This document shows, piece after piece, positions 17,761 through 26,691 of a stretch of 64,000 nt of DNA. Position 1 is the stretch's first letter, and every line of letters begins with the position of its first letter. The position numbers and the translations under genes are program-made. The stretch lies in assembly GCA_934692625.1 (NCBI GenBank), contig CAKUUC010000014.1:1-64000 (forward strand), written 5' to 3'. Under the pieces are notes generated by a model. That model searched no databases, was not told the DNA's origin, and saw nothing but the letters and a program-made list of their open reading frames with translations. The DNA comes from an uncultured Candidatus Melainabacteria bacterium. Lineage in GTDB: Bacteria > Cyanobacteriota > Vampirovibrionia > Gastranaerophilales > Gastranaerophilaceae.

Positions 17761-19122
17761 TTAATTATTAAGACTATGTATTGGAGCAGGAATTCTGCCG
17801 CCACGTCTTACAAATCCTGATGACGAAAGTTCATTGACAGGCATGATGGGTGCTTCTCCAAGCAAACCACCATAAGAAATTTTATCGCCGACATCTTTTC
17901 CGAAAGCCGGAATAATTCTTACAGCAGTTGTTTTTTTGTTAATCATACCAATAGCCATTTCGTCTGCAATAATTCCTGCGATTGTATCGACAGGAGTTTT
18001 CCCAGGGATTGCAATCATATCAAGTCCTACGGAACAAACCGATGTCATTGCTTCAAGTTTGTTGAATGTCAAATAACCCTTTTCTGCGGCTTCAATCATT
18101 CCTGCATCTTCTGATACTGGGATAAAAGCGCCAGACAGTCCGCCAACATGCGAACTTGCCATAATTCCGCCTTTTTTGACGGCATCATTTAACATTGCAA
18201 GTGCCGCAGTTGTTCCGTGTGCACCGGCATGCTCAAGTCCCATTGCTTGGAAAATTCCTGCAACGCTATCTCCAACTGCTGGTGTTGGTGCTAATGACAA
18301 GTCAATTACCCCAAACGGAATATCTAATTTCTTTGCTAATTTTCTGCCGACAAGTTCACCGGTTGAAGTGATTTTATAAGCAATTTCTTTGATTTTGTTT
18401 GCTAGAGTGCTCATATCTGCATCTTTTGGTAGTGCATCAACGGCTGCTCTAACAACACCAGGGCCTGAAACTCCGACATTTAATGCGCATTCTGGTTCAC
18501 CCATTCCGCAAAAAGCACCTGCCATAAACGGATTGTCCCCAGGAACATTACAGAATACTACGAGTTTAGCCGCACCGATTCCGTCACGGTCTTTTGTCAA
18601 TTCTGCGGATTTTTTGATTATTTCTGACATTTTTAAAACGGCTTCCATATTTATTCCGGCTTTTGATGAAGCAAGGTTTATAGAAGAGCATAATCTTTCG
18701 GTACAAGCAAGTGCTTCCGGTATGCTTTCGATAAGTTTTTTATCGCCGTTTGTGCAACCTTTTTCGACGAGTGCAGAAAATCCGCCGATAAAGTTCACGC
18801 CAACATCTTGTGCTGCTTTATCAAGTGTTTTGGCTATCTTTATATAATCAGGATTTTTGCAAGATTCACCGATAAAAGCGATTGGTGTTACTGCAATTCT
18901 TTTATTTATGATTGGAATTGCATACTCATCAGCAAGTTCATCTGCATATTCTACTAAATTTTTTCCGTATTTTTGGATTTTGTTGTAAATTTTTTCGCAA
19001 ACGACATCTATATCTTCTGAAATACAATCTCTCAAACTCAACGCCAGTGTAACTGTTCTAATGTCGAGATTGTACAATTTTACCATGTTTATTGTTTCTA
19101 AAATATTTCCTGTATCTATCAT
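17761..19122 (-). CDS. UPF0210 (PFL-like) protein
   Basis: 453 residues; the ATG at 19122 (AGGA upstream) gives the family's usual start MIDTGNILETINMVKLYNLD. The UPF0210/DUF711 family has a fold related to glycyl-radical enzymes but no proven reaction. Glycine-rich conserved segments such as FIGGFSALVEKG and ASSHVGGLSGAFIPVSED are clear. Family members often lie beside an ACT-domain gene; none is seen here. The MotB-like gene ends 5 bp upstream, so it is likely in the same transcript. Confidence 0.85.
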   Translation of the reverse strand: MIDTGNILETINMVKLYNLDIRTVTLALSLRDCISEDIDVVCEKIYNKIQKYGKNLVEYADELADEYAIPIINKRIAVTPIAFIGESCKNPDYIKIAKTLDKAAQDVGVNFIGGFSALVEKGCTNGDKKLIESIPEALACTERLCSSINLASSKAGINMEAVLKMSEIIKKSAELTKDRDGIGAAKLVVFCNVPGDNPFMAGAFCGMGEPECALNVGVSGPGVVRAAVDALPKDADMSTLANKIKEIAYKITSTGELVGRKLAKKLDIPFGVIDLSLAPTPAVGDSVAGIFQAMGLEHAGAHGTTAALAMLNDAVKKGGIMASSHVGGLSGAFIPVSEDAGMIEAAEKGYLTFNKLEAMTSVCSVGLDMIAIPGKTPVDTIAGIIADEMAIGMINKKTTAVRIIPAFGKDVGDKISYGGLLGEAPIMPVNELSSSGFVRRGGRIPAPIHSLNN

Positions 19123-19127
19123 TTTTC

Positions 19128-19823
19128 CTATTCTTTCTTTAATCCTAGTGCTGTTGAAACGTTCCAATCTTTTACTTTTAATTTGAGTTCAACACGTCTA
19201 CTTTTGTTGTAATCTTCTCTTCCATCGACGATTACTGGTTCGTTATAACTTTTACCTTCTACAACGACAATTTTTCTCAATTTGTCCGCATACGCTTTGT
19301 TGTAGTGTGTTTTGAACATGTATTCCGTAACCGCGTTTGCTCTTTTTAAACTCAAATCCATATTTCTCAAGAATTGTTCATCTTTAGAGGTTACACCGGC
19401 AAACATCTGCGAATCTGTATGACCTTGAACGACGATGTATTGGATTTGTTCAGCAAGTTCTTTGTCGGCAAAAATCGAGTCGATATAAATCGGTGCAAGT
19501 TTATCTAATAATCTTTTCCCGTTGTCAGATAATACGTAACTGTTAAGTTCAAACAATTCCACATCGGAAATCTTCAAATCGCCCGTCATTTTGTCAATAT
19601 CTGCTTTTATATTGGCTTTTTGAAGTTCTGAGTTGATTTTTTGTGAAACTTCCATTTGAACTTTTTGTTGTTGAATATTTTGCTGAGAAAATCCTGTCAT
19701 TGCCAGTACGAAAAGGGTAATGAAAATGATTGCTAAACCTAACAAAAGGTCAGCCATTGTTACCCAAAATATGTTCTCTTCCGAACCGTTCGCACTATTC
19801 TTTTTTAGAAATTTTATTGACAT
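19128..19823 (-). CDS. MotB/ZorB-like protein with OmpA domain
   Basis: 231 residues. One membrane segment near the N-terminus (FWVTMADLLLGLAIIFITLF) with an Asp in the MADLL position, where MotB/ZorB-type proteins carry the proton-binding Asp. The C-terminal ~120 residues are an OmpA-like peptidoglycan-binding domain: ELFELNSYVLSDNG, IVVQGHTDS, SLKRANAV. With the upstream gene it forms a stator-like ion channel anchored to the wall. No flagellar genes are present in the window. Confidence 0.82.
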   Translation of the reverse strand: MSIKFLKKNSANGSEENIFWVTMADLLLGLAIIFITLFVLAMTGFSQQNIQQQKVQMEVSQKINSELQKANIKADIDKMTGDLKISDVELFELNSYVLSDNGKRLLDKLAPIYIDSIFADKELAEQIQYIVVQGHTDSQMFAGVTSKDEQFLRNMDLSLKRANAVTEYMFKTHYNKAYADKLRKIVVVEGKSYNEPVIVDGREDYNKSRRVELKLKVKDWNVSTALGLKKE

Positions 19824-19832
19824 TTATATCCT

Positions 19833-20741
19833 TTAAAATAATTCATCAACAACATCTTTATTTTCTTTTATTGTCATATTCTCTTTTAATTGCTTATTTA
19901 ATTGATTTAATCCAAAGATAAGATTTTCAAGATACGGAACAAGGTTTGTTGCCATACTTGCATTGAACGCTGTTTTAAATTCATTTGGGATTGCTGAAAC
20001 CAGATTACCTGTAGAATTGTTTTGAATTTTTGATTCTCTTAATAATTCATATAAGAATTTTTCAGCAGATACGCTTGCAAATAATCCGCCCATAATTTCT
20101 TGAATTTTGTTTAACGGAGTTTTGCACATTTTGTTGTACATATATCTTTCAATCATCAAATAAATCAATGATGAACCTACCGCAATTACTGAAACAAGTG
20201 CTGCAGTTTGCATGCTTACCATAAAACTTGAAACTGATGCGATTGTTTTTTCCTGAGTTGAAAAGTCGATTTTACCAAATGCGATTGCAATATTCAAAAA
20301 TGTGAATAACGGACCAAAACCGGTCAAAATAGTTGGCATAGTTTGAATCATTTTGAAGTTAAATTTTGAAGTGACCAAAGATTCTTCGTTGAAAAAGTAC
20401 AGTGGATCAGAAGTCGTTTGAACGTTCTGAACTGTGGTTGAAATATCTTTGTAAGCAACGTCTTTCCCGTCCGCTTTCAATGCAACCGATTCTGAGAATA
20501 CCAAAGTGTTTCTAAATTCTAACCAAGCGGTTGAAAAATAAGGGTTGCTCATCATCCAGTTATCAATTTCTTTAAATCTGAAATTCAAGTCGTTGCGTTT
20601 GAATTTACTCATAAAATCTATTAATACATTCAAATTTTTGCCAGTTTGAGCGTATTTTGAATAGCAATATATTGTAGATGAAATAAAAACAATTAAAACG
20701 ATTAAAATTGGTAAATCCATAATATATTTAAAAAAGTTCAT
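19833..20741 (-). CDS. MotA/ZorA-like channel protein
   Basis: 302 residues with a good ribosome binding site (GGAGT). Membrane segments lie at the N-terminus (LPILIVLIVFISSTIYC), in the middle (MPTILTGFGPLFTFLNIAIA) and after it (MVSMQTAALVSVIAVGSSLI). The middle motif resembles the first channel helix of ZorA/MotA-type proteins. The C-terminal ~100 residues are cytoplasmic and lack the long coiled tail of Zorya ZorA. Separated by 9 bp from the MotB-like gene. Role unknown: envelope force generation or defence-like. Confidence 0.78.
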   Translation of the reverse strand: MNFFKYIMDLPILIVLIVFISSTIYCYSKYAQTGKNLNVLIDFMSKFKRNDLNFRFKEIDNWMMSNPYFSTAWLEFRNTLVFSESVALKADGKDVAYKDISTTVQNVQTTSDPLYFFNEESLVTSKFNFKMIQTMPTILTGFGPLFTFLNIAIAFGKIDFSTQEKTIASVSSFMVSMQTAALVSVIAVGSSLIYLMIERYMYNKMCKTPLNKIQEIMGGLFASVSAEKFLYELLRESKIQNNSTGNLVSAIPNEFKTAFNASMATNLVPYLENLIFGLNQLNKQLKENMTIKENKDVVDELF

Positions 20742-20796
20742 ACTCTTACTCCGTTTTCAAAGTCTATTGTAGCATATTAAACTTGTGATAGCAAGA

Positions 20797-21468
20797 TTAA
20801 CGGGAAATGTACCTTAATCCTTCGTTTAAGTATTTTCCGATTAAGATAAAAACGAAAGAGCCAATAGTATCATAAATGATTTTTAGTCCGCTTTGAGAAG
20901 CTATCCAGCCTCCGATGAAAGCGCCGCCTGCGTGTCTGAACAGTGCAACGATTATCATATAAAATATGCCGATTAAATGTATTGTCAAAACGCCACAAAT
21001 AGCCGCTTTTATCATGTTTGGAAAGCTATATTTTTCTTGCAAAAATTTACAAGCAATTGCAACTGCCGGTAAATAACCTAAGATATAGCCAAATCCAAAT
21101 TGCCCGATATAATGAAATCCTCCGCCAAGTGCAAAGAATGGAAATCCGCACAAACCAAGTAATATATAGATAAATAGACTTGTTGTTGTCATTCCTCGAC
21201 CCAAAACAGATGCTACAAACATTATGACAGGAATTTGCGGAATTAAACAAAAACTGTAAATAAAATCTTCAGGTGCTAGGTTTGCGCTTGAAAAAATTTC
21301 TGCCGGTAATATGTAGTGTTTAATATTTATGTTAATAAATGTTGAGCAAATATACAATAAAATTGCAGCACAAATAAAAACAAGATTTGAAAACGGAATC
21401 TTAATTTTATGCCTTTTGTATTTGTCTATTCTTGTCATTTGAGGAATTAAGACTTCTTCATTATTCAT
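20797..21468 (-). CDS. bioY: BioY-type biotin transporter S component
   Basis: 223 residues with about six membrane segments. Typical BioY stretches: LPAEIFSSANLAPEDFIYSF, LGLCGFPFFALGGGFHYIGQFGFGYILGYLPA (by parts), and the C-terminal half with GAFIGGWIASQSG. Binds biotin for ECF-type uptake, with the energising EcfAA'T encoded elsewhere if present. An N-terminal basic extension of ~25 residues is unusual. Overlaps rimI by 8 bp. No riboswitch-like leader is seen. Confidence 0.85.
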   Translation of the reverse strand: MNNEEVLIPQMTRIDKYKRHKIKIPFSNLVFICAAILLYICSTFININIKHYILPAEIFSSANLAPEDFIYSFCLIPQIPVIMFVASVLGRGMTTTSLFIYILLGLCGFPFFALGGGFHYIGQFGFGYILGYLPAVAIACKFLQEKYSFPNMIKAAICGVLTIHLIGIFYMIIVALFRHAGGAFIGGWIASQSGLKIIYDTIGSFVFILIGKYLNEGLRYISR

Positions 21469-21997
21469 TTATTGTAATATGCTCCTTTAATATTGATTTT
21501 GTTTGTTCGTAGCCATTTTTAAATTCGTCAAAAAATATATTTTTTGTCCACATAATTAATGCATCTTCGTTATTGTCTTGATAGTAACCTTTGCGTGTTC
21601 CAAACGAAGAAAAGCCGTATTTTGTGTATAAGTTTATTGCTGGAGTGTTGCTCACTCTAACCTCTAGAGTTATATATTTTATTAAATCTTTGTAGCAATC
21701 ATCTATTATTCTTGTGAGTAAGGCTTGTCCAAAATTTTTTTTCCTAAAATCAGGGTGAATTGCGATTGTTGTAATATGTGCTTCTTCCAGAATATGCCAA
21801 CAGCCTGCATATCCTGCCAAAAATCCGTCGTTTGTTTTTAGTGCGTAGTAATGAGCTAATTCGTTACTTATTTCGCTCAAAAAAGACGATTTTGACCAAT
21901 GATGCTCTCCGTATGCGCTGGCTTCAATTTGCATAACTCCGTCAATATCGTCCGGAGTCATTCGTTTTATTGTTACAACCTCTACACTTCCTGTCAT
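21461..21997 (-). CDS. rimI: Ribosomal-protein-alanine N-acetyltransferase
   Basis: 178 residues from the ATG at 21997; a longer reading to 22084 adds a segment not typical of the family. GNAT fold: IKRMTPDDIDGVMQIEASAY, then the acetyl-CoA loop FRKKNFGQALLTRI, then VRVSNTPAINLYTKYGF, which is highly typical of RimI. Acetylates the N-terminal Ala of S18. Its 3' end overlaps bioY. Confidence 0.88.
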   Translation of the reverse strand: MTGSVEVVTIKRMTPDDIDGVMQIEASAYGEHHWSKSSFLSEISNELAHYYALKTNDGFLAGYAGCWHILEEAHITTIAIHPDFRKKNFGQALLTRIIDDCYKDLIKYITLEVRVSNTPAINLYTKYGFSSFGTRKGYYQDNNEDALIMWTKNIFFDEFKNGYEQTKSILKEHITINE

Positions 21998-22322
21998 AAT
22001 TTGAATTTTATCACGATTTTTCTCTTCTTGCAAGAAAAATGTGTGAAAATTTTTATCTGATTGTTTAAATAAAAATACATACAATAAACTTACTTAATAA
22101 AAATTTACAAAATAAAGAAAATCATATAAATGATTGAAGTTCCGGCAATCGTACTTATTTATTGAAGTTTTCTTTGTTTAAATAAACAATCGGTCTAAAA
22201 ACATGTGTATTACTGTTAAGAAAGACAAAAACACTGCTTGCAAACAAATATTTTGCAAGTATGATAAATAACGTAAGCTCATGTATTGTGGGCTGATTTA
22301 CAAGCCGAAAAATGAGGAAACT
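21998..22322 (+). promoter_or_regulatory. Leader region of the ribosomal cluster
   Basis: No gene is seen in this stretch. It is AT-rich and must hold the divergent promoters of rimI and infA. A hairpin CTTGCAAA/TTTTGCAAG (22237-22259) lies in the infA leader about 65 bp before the start. Ribosomal leaders are often autoregulated, but no known ligand motif is recognised. Confidence 0.4.
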
Positions 22323-22538
22323 ATGGCAAAAGACGTAATAGAATTAGAAGGCACGATTGTAGAATCTATGCCGAATGCAATGTTCAGGGTCAAGCTTGAA
22401 AATGACCATGAAATATTGGCACATATATCCGGAAAAATCAGAAAAAATTTCATAAGAATTTTACCGGGTGACAGAGTGAAGGTTGAAATGACACCTTATG
22501 ACTTATCAAAAGGTCGTATAACCTTCAGGTTAAAATAA
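22323..22538 (+). CDS. infA: Translation initiation factor IF-1
   Basis: 71 residues from the ATG at 22323, with GAGG upstream; an earlier ATG at 22281 is not family-like. OB fold: MAKDVIELEGTIVESMPNAM, HISGKIRKNFIRILPGD, MTPYDLSKGRITFR. Binds the ribosomal A site during initiation. First gene of the ribosomal cluster, as in cyanobacteria. Confidence 0.97.
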   Translation: MAKDVIELEGTIVESMPNAMFRVKLENDHEILAHISGKIRKNFIRILPGDRVKVEMTPYDLSKGRITFRLK

Positions 22539-22575
22539 AATCTCACGTACAAACAAATATATAAAGGAAAAGAAA

Positions 22576-22689
22576 ATGAAAGTAAGAACATCAGTAAAAC
22601 CAATGTGCGACAAATGCAAAGTTATTAAAAGAAAAGGCAGAGTTGCAGTTATTTGTGAAAATCCAAAACACAAGCAAAGACAAGGTTAA
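22576..22689 (+). CDS. rpmJ: 50S ribosomal protein L36
   Basis: 37 residues: begins MKVRTSVKPMCDKCKVIKRK and ends NPKHKQRQG. The zinc ligands CxxC, a third Cys and His are present, so this is the zinc-binding form. AAAGGAAAAG lies just upstream. Between infA and rpsM as expected. The 119 bp that follow contain no gene; TTGACGGGCGAAATCGGTCAA there could fold into a small hairpin. Confidence 0.96.
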   Translation: MKVRTSVKPMCDKCKVIKRKGRVAVICENPKHKQRQG

Positions 22690-22808
22690 TTTTCGACCTT
22701 AGTGTAGCGGAACAGATTGCCGAATTGACGGGCGAAATCGGTCAATGGTGAGGAAGTATTTAAGCCTCATATACAAAAAAATCTAACAACAAGTAAAGGA
22801 GAAAAAAA

Positions 22809-23174
22809 ATGGCAAGATTAGTAGGGGTAGATTTACCTCGTAACAAAAGAATGGAAGTAGCATTAACTTACATTTTCGGTATAGGACCAACTAGAGCTAA
22901 AAATATTTTGGCTGCAACAGGTATCTCTCCGGATTTAAGAACAGACGATTTAACAGATGATGATATTAAAAAATTAAGAAATGAATTGTCTAACTATCAC
23001 ATTGAAGGTGATTTAAGACGTGAAATTTCTATGAATATTAAACGTTTACAAGAAATCGGTTCATTCAGAGGTATGCGTCACAAACGTAAACTTCCTTGCA
23101 GAGGTCAAAGAACTAAGACTAACGCAAGAACTCAACGTGGTAAGAAAACAGGACCAGTTTCTAAGAAAAAATAG
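22809..23174 (+). CDS. rpsM: 30S ribosomal protein S13
   Basis: 121 residues. Starts MARLVGVDLPRNKRMEVALT and ends with the basic tail GKKTGPVSKKK. Contains YIFGIGPTRAKNIL and RGMRHKRKLPCRGQRTKTNA. Contacts the P-site tRNA at the head of the small subunit. AAAGGAG precedes the ATG. Confidence 0.97.
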   Translation: MARLVGVDLPRNKRMEVALTYIFGIGPTRAKNILAATGISPDLRTDDLTDDDIKKLRNELSNYHIEGDLRREISMNIKRLQEIGSFRGMRHKRKLPCRGQRTKTNARTQRGKKTGPVSKKK

Positions 23175-23255
23175 GCGTTAGCCAATGTGAGCCGATAACA
23201 AAAATACGGCAAATTTAAAAGAAATTAAAAGTAAAAAAAGATAAAGGATAAAAAA

Positions 23256-23642
23256 ATGGCAAGACCACAAAAAACAAAGAAAAAAGAAAAGAAAAATGTA
23301 TTGCAGGGAGTTGTGCATATTCAATCAACTTTCAATAATACAATTGTAACTTCTACTGATACACAAGGTAATGCTATTGCTTGGGCAACAGCAGGTGCTT
23401 CAGGTTTCAAAGGTGCTAGAAAAGGTACTCCATTCGCTGCACAATCTGCTGCTGAAATGGTTGCTAAAAAATCTATCGACCAAGGAATGAAAAAAGTTGA
23501 AGTTCATATCAAAGGACCAGGATCAGGCAGAGAAACAGCTATCAGAGCTATTCAAGCTGCAGGTTTGGAAATTACTCTTATCAAAGACGTAACTCCAATT
23601 CCTCACAACGGTTGCCGTCCTCCTAAGAAAAGACGTGTATAA
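23256..23642 (+). CDS. rpsK: 30S ribosomal protein S11
   Basis: 128 residues. GVVHIQSTFNNTIVTSTDTQG, then GPGSGRETAIRAIQAAGLEI and the C-terminal PHNGCRPPKKRRV are invariant features. Part of the mRNA exit-channel platform. Spacing to rpsM is 81 bp; AAAGGAT is upstream. Confidence 0.97.
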   Translation: MARPQKTKKKEKKNVLQGVVHIQSTFNNTIVTSTDTQGNAIAWATAGASGFKGARKGTPFAAQSAAEMVAKKSIDQGMKKVEVHIKGPGSGRETAIRAIQAAGLEITLIKDVTPIPHNGCRPPKKRRV

Positions 23643-23767
23643 TAATTTGTCAAACGACAATTTATACAGATTATATTAATTAATGTAGATTATTAGCGGG
23701 GGCTTGTGTTTATAGTCCAAAACGCAAACCATAGATGCCCCGCACAAGAAAAAGGAGAAATTATAAA

Positions 23768-24370
23768 ATGTCAAGATATACAGGACCAATGAATAAATTA
23801 TTCAGAAATAAAAAAGTTAAAGACTTATCAAATAGAAAGTTAACAACTTCTATGCGTCAAACAGCTTCTGGTCAACACGGTGCTGTTAGAAAAAAACTTT
23901 CTGAATATGCAATTCACTTAGCAGAAAAACAAAAAATCAGAATGACTTACATGGTTAGTGAAAAACAATTTGTAAGATATTATAACGAAGCTGCAAGAAG
24001 AAAAGGCGTTACTGGTACTATTTTGCTTCAACTTCTTGAATCAAGATTGGATAACGTATTATTCAGAGCAGGTTTCGGTATCACTCGTAAACAAACAAGA
24101 CAAATCGTTAACCACGGTCACGTTCTTGTAAACGGTAATAAGGTTGATATTCCTTCTTATTTGGTTAAAGCAGGCGATATAATTACAGTTAAATCAAAAA
24201 GTTCAAAATACTTAAATGATGTAATTGGAATGATTGATATGGCTTGTGCTCCGGCTTGGATGACAATCGATAAAGAAGCATTAAAAATTACATTCGACAG
24301 AATTCCGGAAAGAGAAGAATTAGATTCTGAAATCAAGGAACAACTTGTAATTGAATATTATTCTAAATAG
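23768..24370 (+). CDS. rpsD: 30S ribosomal protein S4
   Basis: 200 residues from the ATG at 23768 with AAAGGAG; an upstream in-frame ATG at 23735 lacks support. MSRYTGPMNKLFRNKKVKDL has no Cys, so this is the zinc-free form. The S4 RNA-binding fold is LESRLDNVLFRAGFGITRKQ with VNHGHVLVNG. Primary 16S binder and usual autoregulator. It lies here between rpsK and rpoA, as in many bacteria but unlike most cyanobacteria, where it is often elsewhere. Confidence 0.96.
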   Translation: MSRYTGPMNKLFRNKKVKDLSNRKLTTSMRQTASGQHGAVRKKLSEYAIHLAEKQKIRMTYMVSEKQFVRYYNEAARRKGVTGTILLQLLESRLDNVLFRAGFGITRKQTRQIVNHGHVLVNGNKVDIPSYLVKAGDIITVKSKSSKYLNDVIGMIDMACAPAWMTIDKEALKITFDRIPEREELDSEIKEQLVIEYYSK

Positions 24371-24440
24371 AAATTGTAAGTAATAAGCATTAACTTATAA
24401 AACTAACAATTAAGCAGATTATAACTAGGAGAATAAAAGA

Positions 24441-25415
24441 ATGGAATTAAAAATTAAATGTGTTAATACAACAACAAGTTCTGACGGTTCGCAGTACGGA
24501 AAGTTCGTTATTGAACCGTTGGAAAGAGGATTCGGAACTACAGTCGGAAACTCTTTGAGAAGAGTACTGTTATCCAGTCTTGAAGGTACGGCTGTTACAA
24601 GTGCAAGAATCGAAGGTATTACTCACGAATATACAGCAATTCCTGGTGTTTTAGAAGATGTTATTGACGTTATGCTTAACCTTAAAGGTTTGGTTGTTAA
24701 AACAGAATCTAAAGAATCACAACACTTAAGAATTGACGTTGACAGACCGGGACCGGTTTTGGCAAGTGATATTCAACTTCCGGCAGGTGTTAAAGTTGTA
24801 AACCCTGATTGGTTGATTTGTACAGTTGCTGACGGCGGTTCATTCCATGCTGACGTTATTGTTGATACAGGAAAAGGTTACGTTCCAAATGATGTTCCAA
24901 GAGATGCAAAAGATGCTACAATCGATATTTTACCGATTGACGCAACTTTCATGCCAATCAAGCAAGTAAGCTACAATGTTGAAAGCGCTCGTGTTGGTGA
25001 TGCATTGGATTTCGACAAATTGACTCTTGAAATTTGGTCAAATGGTTCTATCGACGTTCAAAACGCATTGAGCCAAGCATCAAATTTACTTATCGAACAC
25101 TTTATGCAAATCGCTTCAATCACAGGTCAACCTGCAGTTGCTCCTATCGCACCGCAAGAAGCTGAAGTTGAAGAAGCAGAAGTTGAAGATACTCCTACAA
25201 TGACAATCGAAGAACTTGAATTGTCTGTAAGAGCATATAATTGCTTGAAAAGAGCAAGCATCAATTCTATGGCTGAATTGTTGAAAAAATCAGAACATGA
25301 TTTATTAAATATCAAGAATTTCGGTAAAAAATCATCAGATGAAGTTATCGAAAGATTGCACCACTTTGGTTTAGACTTAGCGCCAAGCCCAGTGGAAGAA
25401 GATTTAATCGGTTAA
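24441..25415 (+). CDS. rpoA: RNA polymerase alpha subunit
   Basis: 324 residues. N-terminal assembly domain: FVIEPLERGFGTTVGNSLRRVLL. An acidic linker (EEAEVEDTPTM) at about residue 245 leads to the C-terminal promoter-binding domain: IEELELSVRAYNCLKRASIN and LLNIKNFGKKSSDEVIERL. Forms the alpha dimer of RNA polymerase. GGAG ribosome binding site. Confidence 0.97.
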   Translation: MELKIKCVNTTTSSDGSQYGKFVIEPLERGFGTTVGNSLRRVLLSSLEGTAVTSARIEGITHEYTAIPGVLEDVIDVMLNLKGLVVKTESKESQHLRIDVDRPGPVLASDIQLPAGVKVVNPDWLICTVADGGSFHADVIVDTGKGYVPNDVPRDAKDATIDILPIDATFMPIKQVSYNVESARVGDALDFDKLTLEIWSNGSIDVQNALSQASNLLIEHFMQIASITGQPAVAPIAPQEAEVEEAEVEDTPTMTIEELELSVRAYNCLKRASINSMAELLKKSEHDLLNIKNFGKKSSDEVIERLHHFGLDLAPSPVEEDLIG

Positions 25416-25466
25416 TTCCGGTTAATTATAGGAAAATACAATTAACTAAGTAAAGGATACAGAAAA

Positions 25467-25895
25467 ATGAGACATATGTGTAAAAAACATACGCTAGGTA
25501 AAGCACAAGACCAAAGAAAGGCTTTGTTGCGTTCTTTAGCGACTGAACTTTTTGTACACGGTGAAATTACAACAACTATGGCTCGTGCAAAAGCATTGAA
25601 ACCATACGCTGAAAAAATTATCACTCTTGCAAAAAAAGGTGACCTTCACTCAATCCGTCAAGCAGCAAGATATATTTACAACAAAGAAACCGGTAAATAT
25701 ATGGATTTGACTTCAGGTGAAGTATTTGATGCTCCACAAGCAGATAAAAAATTGGCATCACAAACTGTTTTGAGAAAATTGTTTGTAATTATCGGTAAAC
25801 AATATTCTGCTAAAAACGGTGGATACACTAGAATCTACCACTTGCCACCAAGACGTGGTGATGCTTCAGAAATGGCATTGATTCAATTGGTGTAG
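25467..25895 (+). CDS. rplQ: 50S ribosomal protein L17 with insertion
   Basis: 142 residues. L17 core: KAQDQRKALLRSLATELFVHG, ITTTMARAKALKPYAEKII, NGGYTRIYHLPPRRGDASEMA. Between residues ~71 and ~100 there is a ~25-residue insertion (from YNKETGKYMD to ADKKLASQ) not present in the E. coli protein, while the usual acidic tail is missing. Lines the peptide exit tunnel. truA follows after 3 bp. Confidence 0.95.
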   Translation: MRHMCKKHTLGKAQDQRKALLRSLATELFVHGEITTTMARAKALKPYAEKIITLAKKGDLHSIRQAARYIYNKETGKYMDLTSGEVFDAPQADKKLASQTVLRKLFVIIGKQYSAKNGGYTRIYHLPPRRGDASEMALIQLV

Positions 25896-25898
25896 ACC

Positions 25899-26669
25899 AT
25901 GAGATATGCCTTTCAGGTTCAGTACATAGGAAAAAATTATTCAGGTAGTCAAATTCAATTTGAAAACGGAATACAATCAGATTTCCCAACCGTACAAGGT
26001 GAACTTGAAAAAGCACTCAGTACATTGATAAGAGGTAAAACCTCAAATAATAAAAACCGACTGGTAAAGACAGTTTTTTCCGGTAGAACAGATAAAGGAG
26101 TTAATTCTCTGGGTCAGGTAGTTCATTTTGATACTGATGAAACGATTGTTGCTTCAAAGTTTCTTTATTCGATAAATGAAATTTTACCTGACGACATATC
26201 TGTTACGGACTTAAGAGTAGTTGATGATGACTTTCACGCTCAAAAATCGGCCAAAAAGCGGTACTATAGATTTGAATTTATAAATCGCAGATGTAAAAAT
26301 GCTTTTGATGGTGATTTGATGAGAGTAAAATTTAAGACTGATGTAGATAGAATGCAAAAGTCGTTGAATTATTTACTGGGTGAACATGATTTCTCAAGTT
26401 TCAAAACTGCTGGAACGCTTAACCCGAGCAAAATCTGTATTTTATATGAAGCGAAAGTTTCAAAAGTCGGTGACAAGGTTTTGATAGATATTGTAGGAAA
26501 CAGATTTTTGTACAATATGGTCAGAACAATTGTCGGAACCCTTCTTGAAATAGAAGGACACAATTTGGAGCCTGAACACATGAAAATGGTTTTGGAGTCC
26601 AAGGACCGCACGAAAGCGGGAATGACTGTTAGTCCCTACGGATTAACTTTAATGAAAGTAATGTATTAA
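25899..26669 (+). CDS. truA: tRNA pseudouridine(38-40) synthase
   Basis: 256 residues. The catalytic Asp lies in FSGRTDKGVNSLGQVVHF. The family features YRFEFINRRCKNAFD, GEHDFSSFKT and NRFLYNMVRTIVGTLLE are clear. Isomerises U38-U40 in tRNA anticodon arms. Located between rplQ and rplM, the same place as in cyanobacteria, probably translated by coupling with rplQ since no strong site precedes it. Confidence 0.95.
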   Translation: MRYAFQVQYIGKNYSGSQIQFENGIQSDFPTVQGELEKALSTLIRGKTSNNKNRLVKTVFSGRTDKGVNSLGQVVHFDTDETIVASKFLYSINEILPDDISVTDLRVVDDDFHAQKSAKKRYYRFEFINRRCKNAFDGDLMRVKFKTDVDRMQKSLNYLLGEHDFSSFKTAGTLNPSKICILYEAKVSKVGDKVLIDIVGNRFLYNMVRTIVGTLLEIEGHNLEPEHMKMVLESKDRTKAGMTVSPYGLTLMKVMY

Positions 26670-26691
26670 AAATAATAAACGGAGAAATGCA

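Noticed and set aside
19128..20741. Complete Zorya defence system
   Set aside because: Only ZorA/ZorB-like genes are present; no helicase or nuclease (ZorC, ZorD, ZorE) lies nearby, and the ZorA-like protein lacks the long tail.
21469..21600. Biotin-type regulatory leader of bioY
   Set aside because: bioY overlaps rimI and has no leader of its own; no BirA-type operator palindrome was seen.
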